The notes under the pieces are model-generated. The model was not told the origin of the DNA, searched no databases, and saw nothing but the letters and a program-made list of their open reading frames with translations. Positions 49,242-61,196 of a stretch of DNA of 64,000 nt are shown here, piece after piece. How positions within the stretch are numbered: the stretch's first letter is position 1; the number at the start of each line of letters is the position of its first letter. Source of the stretch: Chlamydoabsidia padenii (lineage: Eukaryota > Mucoromycota > Mucoromycetes > Mucorales > Cunninghamellaceae); the NCBI GenBank assembly GCA_025330725.1, contig JAIWND010000031.1, forward strand, positions 62,001 through 126,000. Reading direction: 5' to 3'. The position numbers were made by a program, and so were the translations under genes.

Positions 49242-50884
49242 ATGAATTCTACCCAATCTCAGGCAACAAGTACCCCCAAACCAACTTTGCATGGTGTCAA
49301 AATAAAACAAAGAAAAGTAAGAACTATTGATAATGATGATGATCTCTTTTTGTGATTGAAATCACTAGACTAACATTTTATGTTTTTTATTTATAGGGCG
49401 TCCAGAAAGCGCAAGCCAAACACGAACCTGAAAGTAAATATAGAGTGTATGGGGGGAGGGAAAACAGGGATTGGATGATGGAACTAACCACAATGAATAG
49501 TCTTTCGCGATAATTTACTCTCTCAACTTGCTGTTGCAAAACCCGGTGATCTTGAAGATATCTCTACCATCCTTGACAAGACTGGAAATACTCTCGAATA
49601 TCGCAAATACGGTGAATCTCTCTTTGAAATCTTAATTACTGGTGGCATTTTACGTAAGTAACAAATGATGGATGAAAGGCATCTTCCTCATCCCGTGACC
49701 TTACCTTTTTTTTTTTTTTTTTTCCTTCTAAAATAGAACCTGGTGGTATTGTCCTTGATGATGTTGAACGTAGTCCCTTTAGTATCTTTGGTGCCAAAGA
49801 CGAACCCGATTCGATTAAGAAACATGTGGATGTATTCAATAAGTTGATCCGCCGTTACAAGTATTTACAACGACCTTTTGAAGAAACTCTCAAGAACATT
49901 TTACAATTCATCAACAAATGGCAATCCGAAGAAAACAGCAAATTGGCCAAGGCTACTGGTTACTTTATCACCACTCAATTAGCCAACCCTGTCGTACTCA
50001 AGGTCCTTCTAAAGGATTACCTTGTAAAGGATGGTAAGGAAGGAAGGAATGGATGGGATATAGATCAAATGATTAACATATTCTTACATATATATATTTA
50101 GGCCATTCTCTTGGATTTGCTACTGCTGTGTTCCGGACTATTCTCAGTGAACAAAGTATTGATCAACTTGGTAAATATTTGGTGTCATCTGGTATGGATA
50201 CTCGTCTTTTGGAACTCTTTCCTCCTAACAAACGTGAAGAAGAATGTCTTGCTCGCCACTTTGAAGCTGAAGATATGAAACAATTGGTGGGATTCCATCA
50301 ACGTAACCAAAAGAACTCGATGAAGGGCGATCTCTTGTCCAATTTGAAGCATATGTTAGAATCTGAAGCCTCTGTTGCTGAAGTAAGTAATTAAAATGAA
50401 TATTATAAAACTTGCAAATGGTACTAATCAACATTTTTTTTTTTTTTTTTAGGTCCTTGCTCATCTTAAAGATGCCAAGAAAGAAGCAGGTCTTGATGAA
50501 GCCGATTTGATCCCTATTGTCTGGTCTGCTATTGTCGATAGTGTGGATTTGATCAACACCCGCCCCGACCAAGTCGAAGCCCAAGTGTTGCGTGTATTGA
50601 ATCACTGGTCCAAGTTGTTGGAAACCTATGCATCTTCTCCCAAGAATGAAATCCTGTTGCTCCAACGTGTCCAAATCACCTGTTACGAAGATGCCAAGGT
50701 CACCAAGGTGTTCCGTCAAATCGTCCAACTTTTATACAAGAACGACGTGTTATCCGACAATGCTATCTTATACTGGGCTGACAAAGCACACAAACCTCAA
50801 GGCAAGACCGTTCTTTTGAAACAAATGGCACCGTTTGTCCAATGGCTTCGGGATAATGAAGATAGCTCTGAAGAAGAAGATTAG
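49242..50884 (+). CDS. eIF5-mimic protein (BZW1/BZW2, 5MP) homologue
   Basis: Six to seven exons from ATG 49242 (49242-49316, 49397-49433 and onward), about 415 aa. The basic N-terminus TPKPTLHGVKIKQRKG matches the BZW start. Central HEAT/MIF4G-like helices include LEYRKYGESLFEILITGGIL, QPGGIVLDDVERSPF, VFNKLIRRYKYLQRPFEE and DTRLLELFPPNKREEE. The C-terminal W2 domain spans AILYWADKAHKPQGKTVLLK and FVQWLRDNEDSSEEED, with the acidic aromatic boxes that bind eIF2-beta and eIF3. The family competes with eIF5 and modulates start-codon selection. It lacks the eIF5 N-terminal GAP domain and zinc finger, so it is not eIF5 itself. Confidence 0.88.
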
Positions 50885-51669
50885 ATGGGGCTTTAGAATA
50901 GCCTTTTTTTTAAAAAAACAACAACTAGTTAGTCATTTAGTATAAGATATCTTTTTTTTAAAATAAACATAATAAACTAGTCAAATTATATCGTCTCTTA
51001 ACATTGATCACATAACAAGGGAATTGCCAGGCGCAAGGAATCTATGTGTTCGGCTTTTGAAAATGAAGTTAGCTATCTTCTGTAAAGGACAGATAAAAGT
51101 CATCGCAAGCTTGGACTAAGTGATATAAGAATCTCAGTACTTGGATTTTGCGGTTGGAAATATCCCAGAGTGTCCACATTGCCACTTTAATCATTAGTAT
51201 CTGTTGATAATGGAGAGAGTAGTGCTCTTCCCAAATCTGACTAGGGAATCAAGATCATGCGGGGTTTGAAACCATAGTTTTTGCTTCGTCCCACTTTTTT
51301 TTTTTTTTTTTTTTTTTTTTTGGCAACTGACGGGTAAAAGTCATCGCATGCTTGCACTGACTGATAAAAGGGTCCCAGTACCTGGCTTTTGCGGTAAATT
51401 ATGTTGGAAACATGCCATAGTATACACATCGCCATTTTAATCATTAGCATCTATTGACAATTGAGCGAGTAGTGGTCTTCCGAAATTCCCTGCGTACCTT
51501 CCGTGCACCTAGCAATTCCCACAAATAAAGCCCTGTTATGATGGTGAATCAGTCGCTACAACAAATCATACATTTATATACATCAAAGGATTGTTTATTA
51601 CATTTCAAAATAAAGAAGAGCTATATAACATTATTCTAATTGTGGGGGAGGGGGAGAGAAAGAGATAAT
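50885..51669. other. Convergent intergenic region holding a diverged direct repeat
   Basis: Lies between the 3' ends of the BZW and P-ATPase genes. It contains two related units of about 145 bp (see the repeat entry), a 27-nt T tract (51295-51321) and an inverted motif copy (51260-51273). No coding frame is supported. Confidence 0.55.
51092..51482. repeat. Diverged direct repeat, two units of about 145 bp
   Basis: Unit A about 51092-51233 and unit B about 51333-51482 share ordered blocks: TAAAAGTCATCGCA, CAGTAC(T/C)TGG, TTTTGCGGT, TTTAATCATTAG(T/C)AT and AGTAGTG(C/G)TCTTCC. Identity looks like roughly 75-80% by eye. A T tract lies between them. Confidence 0.75.
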
Positions 51670-54600
51670 CTAAACTACATTTTGACTTGATCGACGACTG
51701 GCCATGGTGCGTATGGTAGGATGCATGCGAAGACCTTGAATAGTAGGATTCCAGCGAATGGGGCGGAGTTTGTTGATGATTTTCATGCGCAAACAAGCAT
51801 AAAACAGAATCAGCCACCCAAAACCAAAAGGAATCAGCCACCAAAGAGGAAGGGTATGATACTCGGTACCAAAAGCAATGTTGAAGGGAGGACAGTAAAC
51901 AATCAGCACACCAAGACATGCCCCCATCAAGATGCCCAAAAAGGTGTACTTGTTGGAGAAGGCATATCGGCTGAAAGGAATGGTGTATTTCGTCTTGACC
52001 GCAAACAAGTTGAACATTTGCATAATCATCACCCCCAAGTAGACCATGGATTGAGCTTGGGCAAGAGCACGATGTTGTTGTTCGGCGTTCAAAGTGTACC
52101 CGCGTGCAGTGACAAAGTCCTTGGCGTACAAAGGACCATTGCTAAAGTAATAAGTAGGACTGGACGCACCATGCTGCATCTTGACAATATCCACAGGATC
52201 CAAATGATTGTACCACATGACGACAAAGTACGTCACCATCACCCCGATAGCTTCGATCATGCCTACTTCCAAGTACGCCCACGAAAGCAAAGGTAGATCC
52301 ACCAAGATTTCATCATTGTTCTTTTCAAACTTTTCGCTCCAAAAGGCGGGTGAGAAGAGGGCATGGATGGAGTTTCGGAATCGTCGGATGAAGGAAGGTT
52401 GGATGAGTTCACCTTCATCGTCGTATTGTTCATATTGTTGTAGTCGAAGTTGCTTGCGTCGGAATCGTTCAATGGAATCGGGTGTCACTGGTTTTCGAGG
52501 TTGTTCCATCATTAGTCCCTCAGGTGATTCAGCTGCATCCCAAGCAAAAGAAAGGGCCATAAACAGTTCGAATCCAAGATCAATCACCAAAATAAGAATA
52601 GCAGATAATGGTAAGCCTATGAAAGATTATTTGGTTAGTTGATATTTCTAACACTAATATATATACGTCTTACCCAAGGGGACAACAATGTAAAGCAGAC
52701 ATGGAATAACTTCAGGCACCGAGTGAGATACAGTATAAGCAATGGACTTTTTAAGATTGGTGAAAATGAGTCGACCTTCTTCAATACCATGGACCACAGA
52801 AGCAAAGTTATCATCCAGTAAAATCATGGTAGCAGCATCCTTGGATACATCGGACCCCGAGATATTCATAGCAATACCCAAATCGGCCTTCTTGAGAGCA
52901 GGTGCATCATTCACACCATCGCCAGTGACACCAACAATATGGCCCATGGATTGAGCCCGCTTGACGATTTCCAGCTTGTGCTTTGGCGAAGTTCGAGCAA
53001 AGATGATTTCGTCCTTTGAAAAGATGGCATCCCATTCGGCATCGGTAAGAGAGTCAATATGATCACCATGAATAACAATGGCATTGTATTCGTGTTCATT
53101 CACCAATTCCCTTCCCGTTCGTTTCGCCACCATTTCCTTTGTATCGCCGAGCATGAGATTGATCTTTCGCGCGATCGCTTCCGCCGTCAATGGATGGTCA
53201 CCCGTCACCATCATCACCTTGATCCCTGCCCGTCGACATTTACCAATGGCTTCACGTACAAAATGTTTGGGAGGATCTTCGAGAGCGGCCAGACCAACAA
53301 AACACAGGTTTCCCGATGGACAGTTCGCCTTGTCAAACGTAAAATCAGAGGGATAGGTATCGCCTGGTAACAAACACTGCGCAAATGCCAGCACCCGGTT
53401 GCCTTGTCCTGCCATTGCCCGGTAAGCTTCATGGAACGCCAGTTCGTGGTCTTGAGTGAGAGGGAGAGAGTCGTCTTGTTCGGTGAGGATTGTGGTGCAC
53501 AGATTGAGAACACGTTCAGGAGCACCCTTGACATACATTGTCCAGTCGCCATTCTTGTGAGATTTTCGGTGGATAGAGAGTGCCAGTTTGGTTTCAGAGT
53601 TAAAGGGGATTTCAAACACCTTGGGAAAGTTTTGTTCCAATTGATCAAAGTCAGGGTGTTTAGAGGCAAATCTTGTCAGTCCAGTTTCAGTAGCATCACC
53701 GAGGATTTGTCGTTCAGCCATCGGTATGTCCGTTCTGTCAAACTTGGCGCGGGAGTTTAAAGCTGAGATCAGGGCAATTTCTTTGATTCCCAAGGTCGAT
53801 TGCACACCTTGTTGGTCCAAACCTGTTGTGTAGGTTGTAAGATTTGTCCAGATACTGGTCAGTGTCATTTGGTTTTTTGTCAAAGTCCCAGTTTTATCTA
53901 AAATGAAGAAGGAAGAGAGAGAAAAAAAAAACCCTTAGAGTTAGGACACCCTGAAAGGAATGTATACAGTATGTCTTTTTGTTGTTGATTACCTGTTGCA
54001 AGAAGAGTAATGGCACCTAGAGTTTCAACCCCTTGTAATGACTTTACAAGGACATTTCGGCTTGACATACGTTTAGCGGCAATACTGAGCAGAATGGTCA
54101 CCGTCATAGGCACACCTTGAGGGACCCAGCCAACCCATACAGAGATGGCAAAGTTGATAGTTAATGAGACATTGTAGTTGTTCACAGGTAAACCAATTCC
54201 AAAGAATACAACTGCAGTGGTAAAGGCAATAGTGGCAATGATCTTTACAAAGTTGCTGATCTATAATTATTGAGAGAAGAAAAAGAAGTGAGAAAAAAAG
54301 TGAGATAGTCGGCGTTTTAATATTACCTCGACAGACAATGGAGAAGCCGCTTTGTGTTCATCACCAGCCAGACCAGCGATTTGACCAAGAACAGTGTTAT
54401 CACCAGTACGGACAACAATACCATAGCATTCACCATTGACGACCAAAGTACCACTGTAAGCCATATTTTCAGCTTCCAAGGGACTCTTGTTTGAGTTGTG
54501 GGGACCTCTTTCTTGCGGGTCGCTTTCACCTGTCAAGGAGCTGTTATCCACCTAAAAAGAAGATCATGTGAGTGACCGGATGAGCCCTAAATGTAAATCT

Positions 54601-55436
54601 CTCTCTCTCTTTTTTTTTTTTTTACCTTGATTTCACCAGCAAAAATAAAGACATCAGCAGGTACCTTGTCGCCCATTCGGATCAACACCACATCACCGAC
54701 TACAAGCTGAGCAGCATCAATTTGATTCATTTTCCCATCACGAAGGACAGTAGATCGGCTGGCCAGCATGTTCATAAATTGTTCCAACATGTTGCTTGAC
54801 TTGTATTCTTGATAGAATTCGATAAAGGCGTTCAAGAGAGCCACACCAATATAGATCGCCCCAAGATAAGTCTAATGATCAACCAAGTAAATACAACCAG
54901 TTAGATTTGTTCTTTTTTGTAGCTGCCATTCGTATTACTTACATTTGGAAAGTTTCCTTCAAAATCAATAGCTAGCAGTATATAATTGAGTACACCAGCA
55001 AACACCAAGAGAATGTTGAATAGGTTCATCAGGCAGTCAAAGTACTTTAATATAGGGTGTCTTTTCTTGGGAGGAGACAGTATATTCAAACCATTTTGAG
55101 AAGCAATACGAGTGGCATCAGCAGTTGTCAGTCCTTGAGAACTAGCGGGCTTTTCCACGTTAATCAAAGTTCCATACTTGGCAGCACACTCTTCATGAGA
55201 CAAAAGATGTTCTGTCTATAATATAAAAACAGCAAGTCAGATATCATCATTACTATTATCATTTTACTTACGAGATCCACTGCCTTCTTTTTTGCAGGAC
55301 CATTTGCAGTGCTTGTATTAGTAGTAGTTGAAGTAGTAGTGGTGTATTCTTCTTTTTCAAGAATGATCCTTTCTTCAGTTGTGGTCGCCACACGTTCAGG
55401 TTTTATCACCTCCGCAAACTGGATTTTGTTATCCAT
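51670..55436 (-). CDS. P-type ATPase, P2C (Na,K / H,K-ATPase alpha) class
   Basis: About 8 exons from ATG 55436, roughly 1,060 aa. Actuator loop DNSSLTGESDPQERGPHNSN; phosphorylation site TDKTGTLTKNQM, split by an intron at the Asp codon; nucleotide-binding KGAPERVLNLC; hinge TGDGVNDAPALKKADLGIAM. Class marks: NLKKSIAYTVSHSVPEVIP in TM5, VIDLGFELFMALSFAWD in TM6, and the AAESPEGLMMEQPRKP loop, which matches Na,K-ATPase alpha (AAES..RQPRNP). Unlike animal pumps, TM4 has VPQGVP (PEGL in animals). The C-terminus ends ASRRSSQNVV instead of the YY ending of animal alpha chains. Such pumps occur in early-diverging fungi but not in yeasts. Predicted role: plasma-membrane Na+/K+ transport. No beta subunit is seen here. 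Confidence 0.88.
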
Positions 55437-56470
55437 CAGAATCAATAGACCAGATCAAAAAAAATGAATAAAATAAAAAAAAGAGGGAAGAGAGAGAAAG
55501 AAGAAAGAAAAAGGATTTTCTCCCTTTTTAAAAAAAAAGATCGCCGCCTTAGAAGTATTTTCAAATCCCGTCACGAGAAGCCCTCCAGGAAAGGAAATTT
55601 AGAGACGCCTGGTACTTAATTGCCCCCTCTTGATCCCCTCATGTATAAGCCAGGGAGCCAGAATCCCAAAAAAGAAAAAAGGATGGCGCCAAGCCATAGT
55701 TTATTACACATATCTTTTTGACTAGACCCAAACAGAGTGAAAATGCCTCAACTAACCCTAACCAATAGCTAATAAACCTCAATATCCGCTTTTTGTTTTT
55801 TTTTCTGATCTGTATCACAAGATCAAATAGGTAATTTTCATTTTGTGATCCGACGAGTGTTGATTTTATACTGTGGAAACATCATCAACATGTAGGTGTA
55901 AAGAATGGTCAAGGAAGGGAGGAATTGCATACATATCCATTCCTTCTGGTCGGAATCGTACTAATAAGGAAAATTTATCATTAAGAAAGGGGAGTGAAAA
56001 TGAAAAAAAAGGGCCAAAATGCTATTTCGTCCCATTCCGGAACAGAGACACATACTCATCCAGCGGGCGGGGATCAAATATATCTTACATCTCAATCTCT
56101 TGCATGAGAAAGATATAAAACGTTTCCATTCCCTCTACTAATCCGGTTGGCTCAAACGGGATCGACGTCATTTAGAGTGTGGTAATCTATTCTTGTTGAT
56201 CTTTCTTGGTTTTCTTGTTACAGTTCCTAATTTGTCACATGAATACAGAAAATAGTGGCGGGTATGACGAGAATCTATAGTAAATCCACGTTTTACTTAA
56301 CTACAAATTGACAAGACAACTACGCATGATCCATGGATACCCACCATATATCCTTTTCCATTACTGATAAACCCCAAAAGTGCATTCATTTACTGATTGA
56401 TTGTCAAAAATAGTTTTATTATATGAGATAAAAATAAAAAAAGAGGGGGGGGGGGAGCTATTGTAAAAAA
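55437..56470. other. Intergenic region upstream of the P2C ATPase, about 1.03 kb
   Basis: Motif copy ATTTTCAAATCCCG at 55557-55570, about 120 bp upstream of the ATPase start and identical over 14 nt to the one before subtilisin 2. An inverted variant lies near 56067-56082. No gene is supported. Confidence 0.55.
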
Positions 56471-58037
56471 CTATTCTTCTAATTCGACTTCTTCAATACT
56501 AAAGCTTTGTGTCATGCTGATGTCGTCGTCCTTCCCATTGATTAATTGGTAACCTTCTTCGTGATAGATAATATTGTTACTGGTATGTGTAGATGTTTCT
56601 GATGGATCTTCCAAAACATCCTCCGTGCCAATGTCAGTAGACGCAAATGATTCTTCGTCTTGTTGTCCTGGTTTTTCGTTCTTGAGGATCCTGGTTTCCA
56701 AGAATTCTCGAATAGCCGAAAAGTATCCACTTTGCATGCAGGTATCGTTATGGGTGCCATTAGCGAATTCGACCCAATTCTTGTTTTCACGAGCACCACA
56801 GAGATCAAAGAGTTTTGACATGTGAGAAGGAGGCACCAGTTCATCTTTAGCACCAGACAAAAACAAGACAGGTGATTTTACTACACGCTGGATGTTGATT
56901 TCGGAAGGCCATTGTTGGTGACAAAGGACAGTAAAGTAGCGGAGGACTGGGAATACACTTGGAATTAATTTGGGCTAAAATAGAAAAGACTAATTAGATC
57001 ATTTCATTGTTACAAGAGTATCACTTACTATACTTAAAAATGTGTTTTCCACCATCAACCCAGAGAAAGCATCTTCGTTTCTTGACACAAGATCAATAGC
57101 AACCGCACCACCAATAGATTGGCCATAAGCAACAAACTTGGTATCCTTGAGAATAGGGTGTTCCCTTACAAAATCCAAAAGGGTCTATATATCATAAAGA
57201 AGAGTCAGTTAGCAAGTCTTTTTTTTTCATTTTTTTTTTTTTTTTCATGCTTATTTTCCTTCTATTTCAAATTACCTGAGAATCCACCTGTAAACCCTTT
57301 TCATTAGCTTTGCCTTCACTAAAACCATATCTATCATCATGTAAAAATAGGGTTAAGAATGAGTTCAAGGCACATAATTGATGTTGTCTAATCAACCCTT
57401 ACCCTCTGTATGAGAGCATCACAACATTAGTCTTGAATTTCTGATTGAAAATCTTTGCAATTGGCAATCTATGTCCCTATATAAAAGACAATGGTAAGGA
57501 TTAGTCACATACAGGTGGTAGAATAATGTCCACCCATCAAACACAAAGTGTATTTACCATATTTCCTGCATTAGCCTGTAGTAAAAAAGAAAAAAGAAAA
57601 AAAAAACCAATACATGCATAAAGTTAGTTTCCACTAATTTCATGTCATACCTGTCACTTACGTGGAAGTAAAGAATGGTGGGTACTCTTTTGGCTTCTTC
57701 AGTGTCTTCAAGGGTGATAATGTAAGCACGCAACTTGATCTTGTCTTTGGTTAATAAAGTTTCTTCAGTGTACTTCATTCCAAAATCAGATGGTTTGGCG
57801 ACCTATGTATAATAAATAGTGTTCTAGTTCTGCATTTACTCGTCTATCCATTCATCCCTTCTTTTTGTTTACCTCTGTTCTGGATCCATCAGGGAAGCTA
57901 CTTGGGTAAATCAAATCACACTGGTAAATGTAAAGAAGTAAAGCACCAGCTACACTTGCAACCCCAGTAGCAGATAACACATAAGAGAGCCAAGGTGGCA
58001 AACTAAATTTCAACATATAGTTCGACATGATGGACAT
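56471..58037 (-). CDS. BEM46/ABHD13-like alpha/beta hydrolase, membrane-anchored
   Basis: About 8 exons from ATG 58037 (a second in-frame ATG at 58028 is possible). An N-terminal transmembrane helix (WLSYVLSATGVASVAGALLL) is followed by the hydrolase fold. HANAGNMGHR is the oxyanion/HG-type block, LSYRGYGFSEGKANEKGLQV a family hallmark, GQSIGGAVAIDL the nucleophile elbow Ser, SGAKDELVPPSHM the Asp, and FANGTHNDTC the His. All catalytic residues are present. The ANAGNM block is encoded by an 18-nt microexon (57558-57575). The C-terminal 90 residues are acidic and Ser/Thr-rich, beyond the usual length. Bem46 proteins affect polarity in fungi; the substrate is unknown, possibly a lipid or acyl-protein ester. 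Confidence 0.87.
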
Positions 58038-58242
58038 ATCAATTAAAAGGGGGAAATAGAAGAAGACAAGAAGAAAAAAAAAGAGACAACAAGTCAAGAA
58101 AATGCGATTGGGCGGTCGGAGAATGAATTATACATTGTAAGTTACACAACATCCAATCCAGTCCCGTTCCTTGCACATTTACCATTTAAGAAGGGGTGAA
58201 TGGCTAAAAAAAGTGAGTTTTATTATAAACAAAAGATCTATT

Positions 58243-60181
58243 CTAAGTTTTGATAATACTAACAGTTAGTTCACTAGGTTGTCCTTCATCTTCGTAATTG
58301 TCGCTGCTATTACTGGTAAGCCCTTCCAGTTTTTGACACACCAATTGAAGCACCGCCTGTTCGTCAGCATCAGGTCGAATGTGTACTTGCAAGGTACCAA
58401 CACACCGTCCATAGGTATTTTGCCAAAAATGAACACGATCAATAGAAATAATGCTGGGATCTTGTCGTATTTCAAACAGTCGAGTTTCCACCCCATTATG
58501 GATCGTGTTTGGTGTCGTTTGAAGTAACAGATTGGCCAAGGCTTTAGCAGTAGGGTATCCCAAATAAAACATCACCACTGATTCCGCCAACGCCAATAAC
58601 TTGTCCATTGAAGAAGATGACATTCCCAACATGTTGAATAGGAGAACTACCAATCCACAGCTGACAATGGAGAAGGAGTAGATATTCGAAAGGATCACAT
58701 GAATAGGATTGCCCCGTGCTCGGTTGAGAACTTTGTAAGAGTAGCCATGGACAGTAGGTGGTGTACGACGTAAAACTAGAAGTAAAAAGGCGAGATTTTA
58801 GTTTGGTTTATTGTAGGTGTTTTTTGTTTTTCAGTCCCAACTTACATCGGACAAAGTTATCGTGATTACGGAGCGCCACGGAAGCAAGACAACAAGTACC
58901 AATCGCCACTGCCACTGCCAAAAACATACCAAATCCAAAAGACGATTCTTCATGATGTTCCCCACCATGATGACCTTCCAACAAAAAGTGTTCCAAAGAT
59001 TCCTTGGTATTATGCATGGTCGCGAATAACAGATAGACAGTAGTCGCCATGGCAAATACAATTTCATACCGATGAGCCCTATTAAATGCAGTGCATGACA
59101 ATTAGATATATAACAGAATAGTGACCGTTCTACAAGTCAAATATACTTTACCCAAAAGGCCGTTTGGTATTTGATGCACCATATGCAGAACTGGTACGGA
59201 TAATACTGGAGACAAACGAGTTGAGGACACCCAAGGCATCAAAGATGACAAGGTAGGAGAAGCCCACAACGGCAAGATTTCCATTTGAAGTCCCGATACA
59301 GTACACCCAGATACCGATGGCTGAGTGAATCATAAACCAGGTGAAGACGGTTTTTTGTGAAGGAGACAATGTGGCAAAGAGTTCAGTCCAGGAAGGAAGA
59401 GGTGGTGTAAAGACAGGTGGATATGAATGGTGATGGTGATGATCGTGGCTGTGAGCGTGGTCATGGTGAGCATGGTCGTGGTGAGCGTGGTCGTGGTGCG
59501 CATGTCCATGATGAGAGTGGTCGTGGAGGGCATGGTCGTGGTGAGCTTGTCCAGTGTGAGAGTAGTCGTGATGAGCATAACCGTGTTGAAGTTGATGAGA
59601 GTGGTCGTGGTGAGAGTGGTCATTGTGACCATGACCATGACCATGATGAGAGTGATCGTGGTGAGAGTGGTGTTCCTTGAGGGGTTGATGGTCGTGTTCA
59701 AAATGAGGTTGATAGTTGTGCCCAGTGTATTGCTGACTAGTATCTGTATGGACATGTTGCTGTTGCTGTTGTTGGTGGTGGTCATGTTCGTGGCTGTGGT
59801 CGTGTACATGGTCAAAATGCGAGTGATCGTGGCCAAGATGAGATTTTTCTTGATATGAGGTATCGTAGGTAGTGACAGGAGGCTCGTATAGGTTCTATTA
59901 AAGTAAAAATTAAAAAAAAAGTCGAGTAAATACTTTTGTATCGTTCAACAAAAAGACAGATGCTAATTTTTACCTACCTGAGAGAGAGATTCGTTGGTAT
60001 GATTATGATCGTGAATGTCAGGTACTTGTTCCATGTGTCCAGGGGCTTGATGATGAGGTTGATGGGTTGGTGTGTTTTGGACAGGAGCCCTGATGCCAAG
60101 AGACGAAGTCGTTTCCACCTTCACAGGCAATGCGGTTACCGAGATAGGTTGTCGTTTGTTAAACCTCCTGGTGGATTGCAT
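58243..60181 (-). CDS. Zrg17-like CDF protein with a long His-rich N-terminus
   Basis: About 6 exons from ATG 60181 (MQSTRRFNKRQPIS). Residues about 75-225 form a His/Asp-rich stretch with many HxDH and HHDHAHHDHAHHDH units, a likely metal-binding sink. Six transmembrane helices follow (TWFMIHSAIGIWVYCIGTSN and onward), with RPFGAHRYEIVFAMA at the CDF Arg-Gly-Glu position, then a cytosolic CDF tail (TRLFEIRQDPSIISIDRVHF). The TM2 zinc site (usual HxxxD) reads FDALGVLNS and the TM5 site reads HVILSN. So the transport site is largely lost, as in Zrg17/ZnT6, which heterodimerise with an active Msc2-type partner in the ER. The partner is not in this window. Confidence 0.8.
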
Positions 60182-60722
60182 TTGTAGTCAACAGGTACCA
60201 GATGAAAGAAAGTAATGATGAAAGAGACTCCTCAAAAAGAGAGAGAGAGAGAGAAAGTGATGGCGTCGAATCGGGATTTAAATATTCGTATTTGACGTCC
60301 TCATTGGTTGAAAAAAAAGAAAGTCGGCCAGGCAGCCCACTTGTAAAGTTGTCCGTATATGATACAAGGTAAGCGAGTTCATAAAATGATTAATCAATCC
60401 ATACACAAAGATCAGAGGAGAAAAACGAAAAAACTACATGGTTAATTATCATTGTAAATGTCATGAAAGGGTAACAGTCTACTTTTGGCAGGAAGAAATA
60501 CCTATTTTTGTTTTCTGGGTCGCTTCGATATTTTATACGCCGCTACTCTTTTTAAAAACCTTTTGGGTTTTCTTTGCCTTTTTATTCTCTTTTAACCTTT
60601 TACTTTTTTAATTGTCAAATTATAGTACTTTATCTATTTGGTGATTTTATTATCACCTTATCTCTATTTAAAACAATCTTTTTACTCTTTCCCTCTTTTA
60701 TATCAACAATAATCGTATATTC
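60182..60722. promoter_or_regulatory. Divergent promoter region between CDF and DIP2-like genes
   Basis: 540 bp between divergent start codons. Motif TCGGGATTTAAATATT (60271-60286, minus orientation), about 90 bp upstream of the CDF start; a GA tract at 60240-60254; and a T/TA-rich leader before the DIP2-like start at 60723. Confidence 0.5.
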
Positions 60723-61162
60723 ATGGAAGATCTTCCAGTGGGTCTACCATCAGATCTTCTTGAAGAACTTGGTATCCTTGAACAAGAACTTGAAGATGGC
60801 GACATAACACAAAAAGGCTACGACAAAAAGAAGGCGGCTCTATTACAACCCTATCTGAATACACCAGGACTAACAAGTATCAATACTGCTTCTACTACTA
60901 CTACGAACCCACCTATTGTGACACGGACTTATCGACCAACAGAAGGAGAATACTATCATCAACCACCACGCTCTCAAAACACTTTTTTGGATAAGGAGGA
61001 TGAAGATTATCTATTATCTATTGACGAGGCCTGCCTTGATCTTGGACCTGAACCATCGGCTGCTGATCATGTGGACTTTTTGGACTTTTTACCTTCCCCA
61101 ACTCACTCTCCTCCAAGGTCTTCTTCGCCAGAAGCTCTCATGGAAAACAATCACCAACAACT

Positions 61163-61196
<34 letters not shown>

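Noticed and set aside
59330..59836. Long frames on both strands over the His-rich region (Thr/Met-rich, Val-rich and Gly/Arg-rich)
   Set aside because: These are frame shadows of the repetitive CAC/GAC codons of the CDF protein N-terminus.
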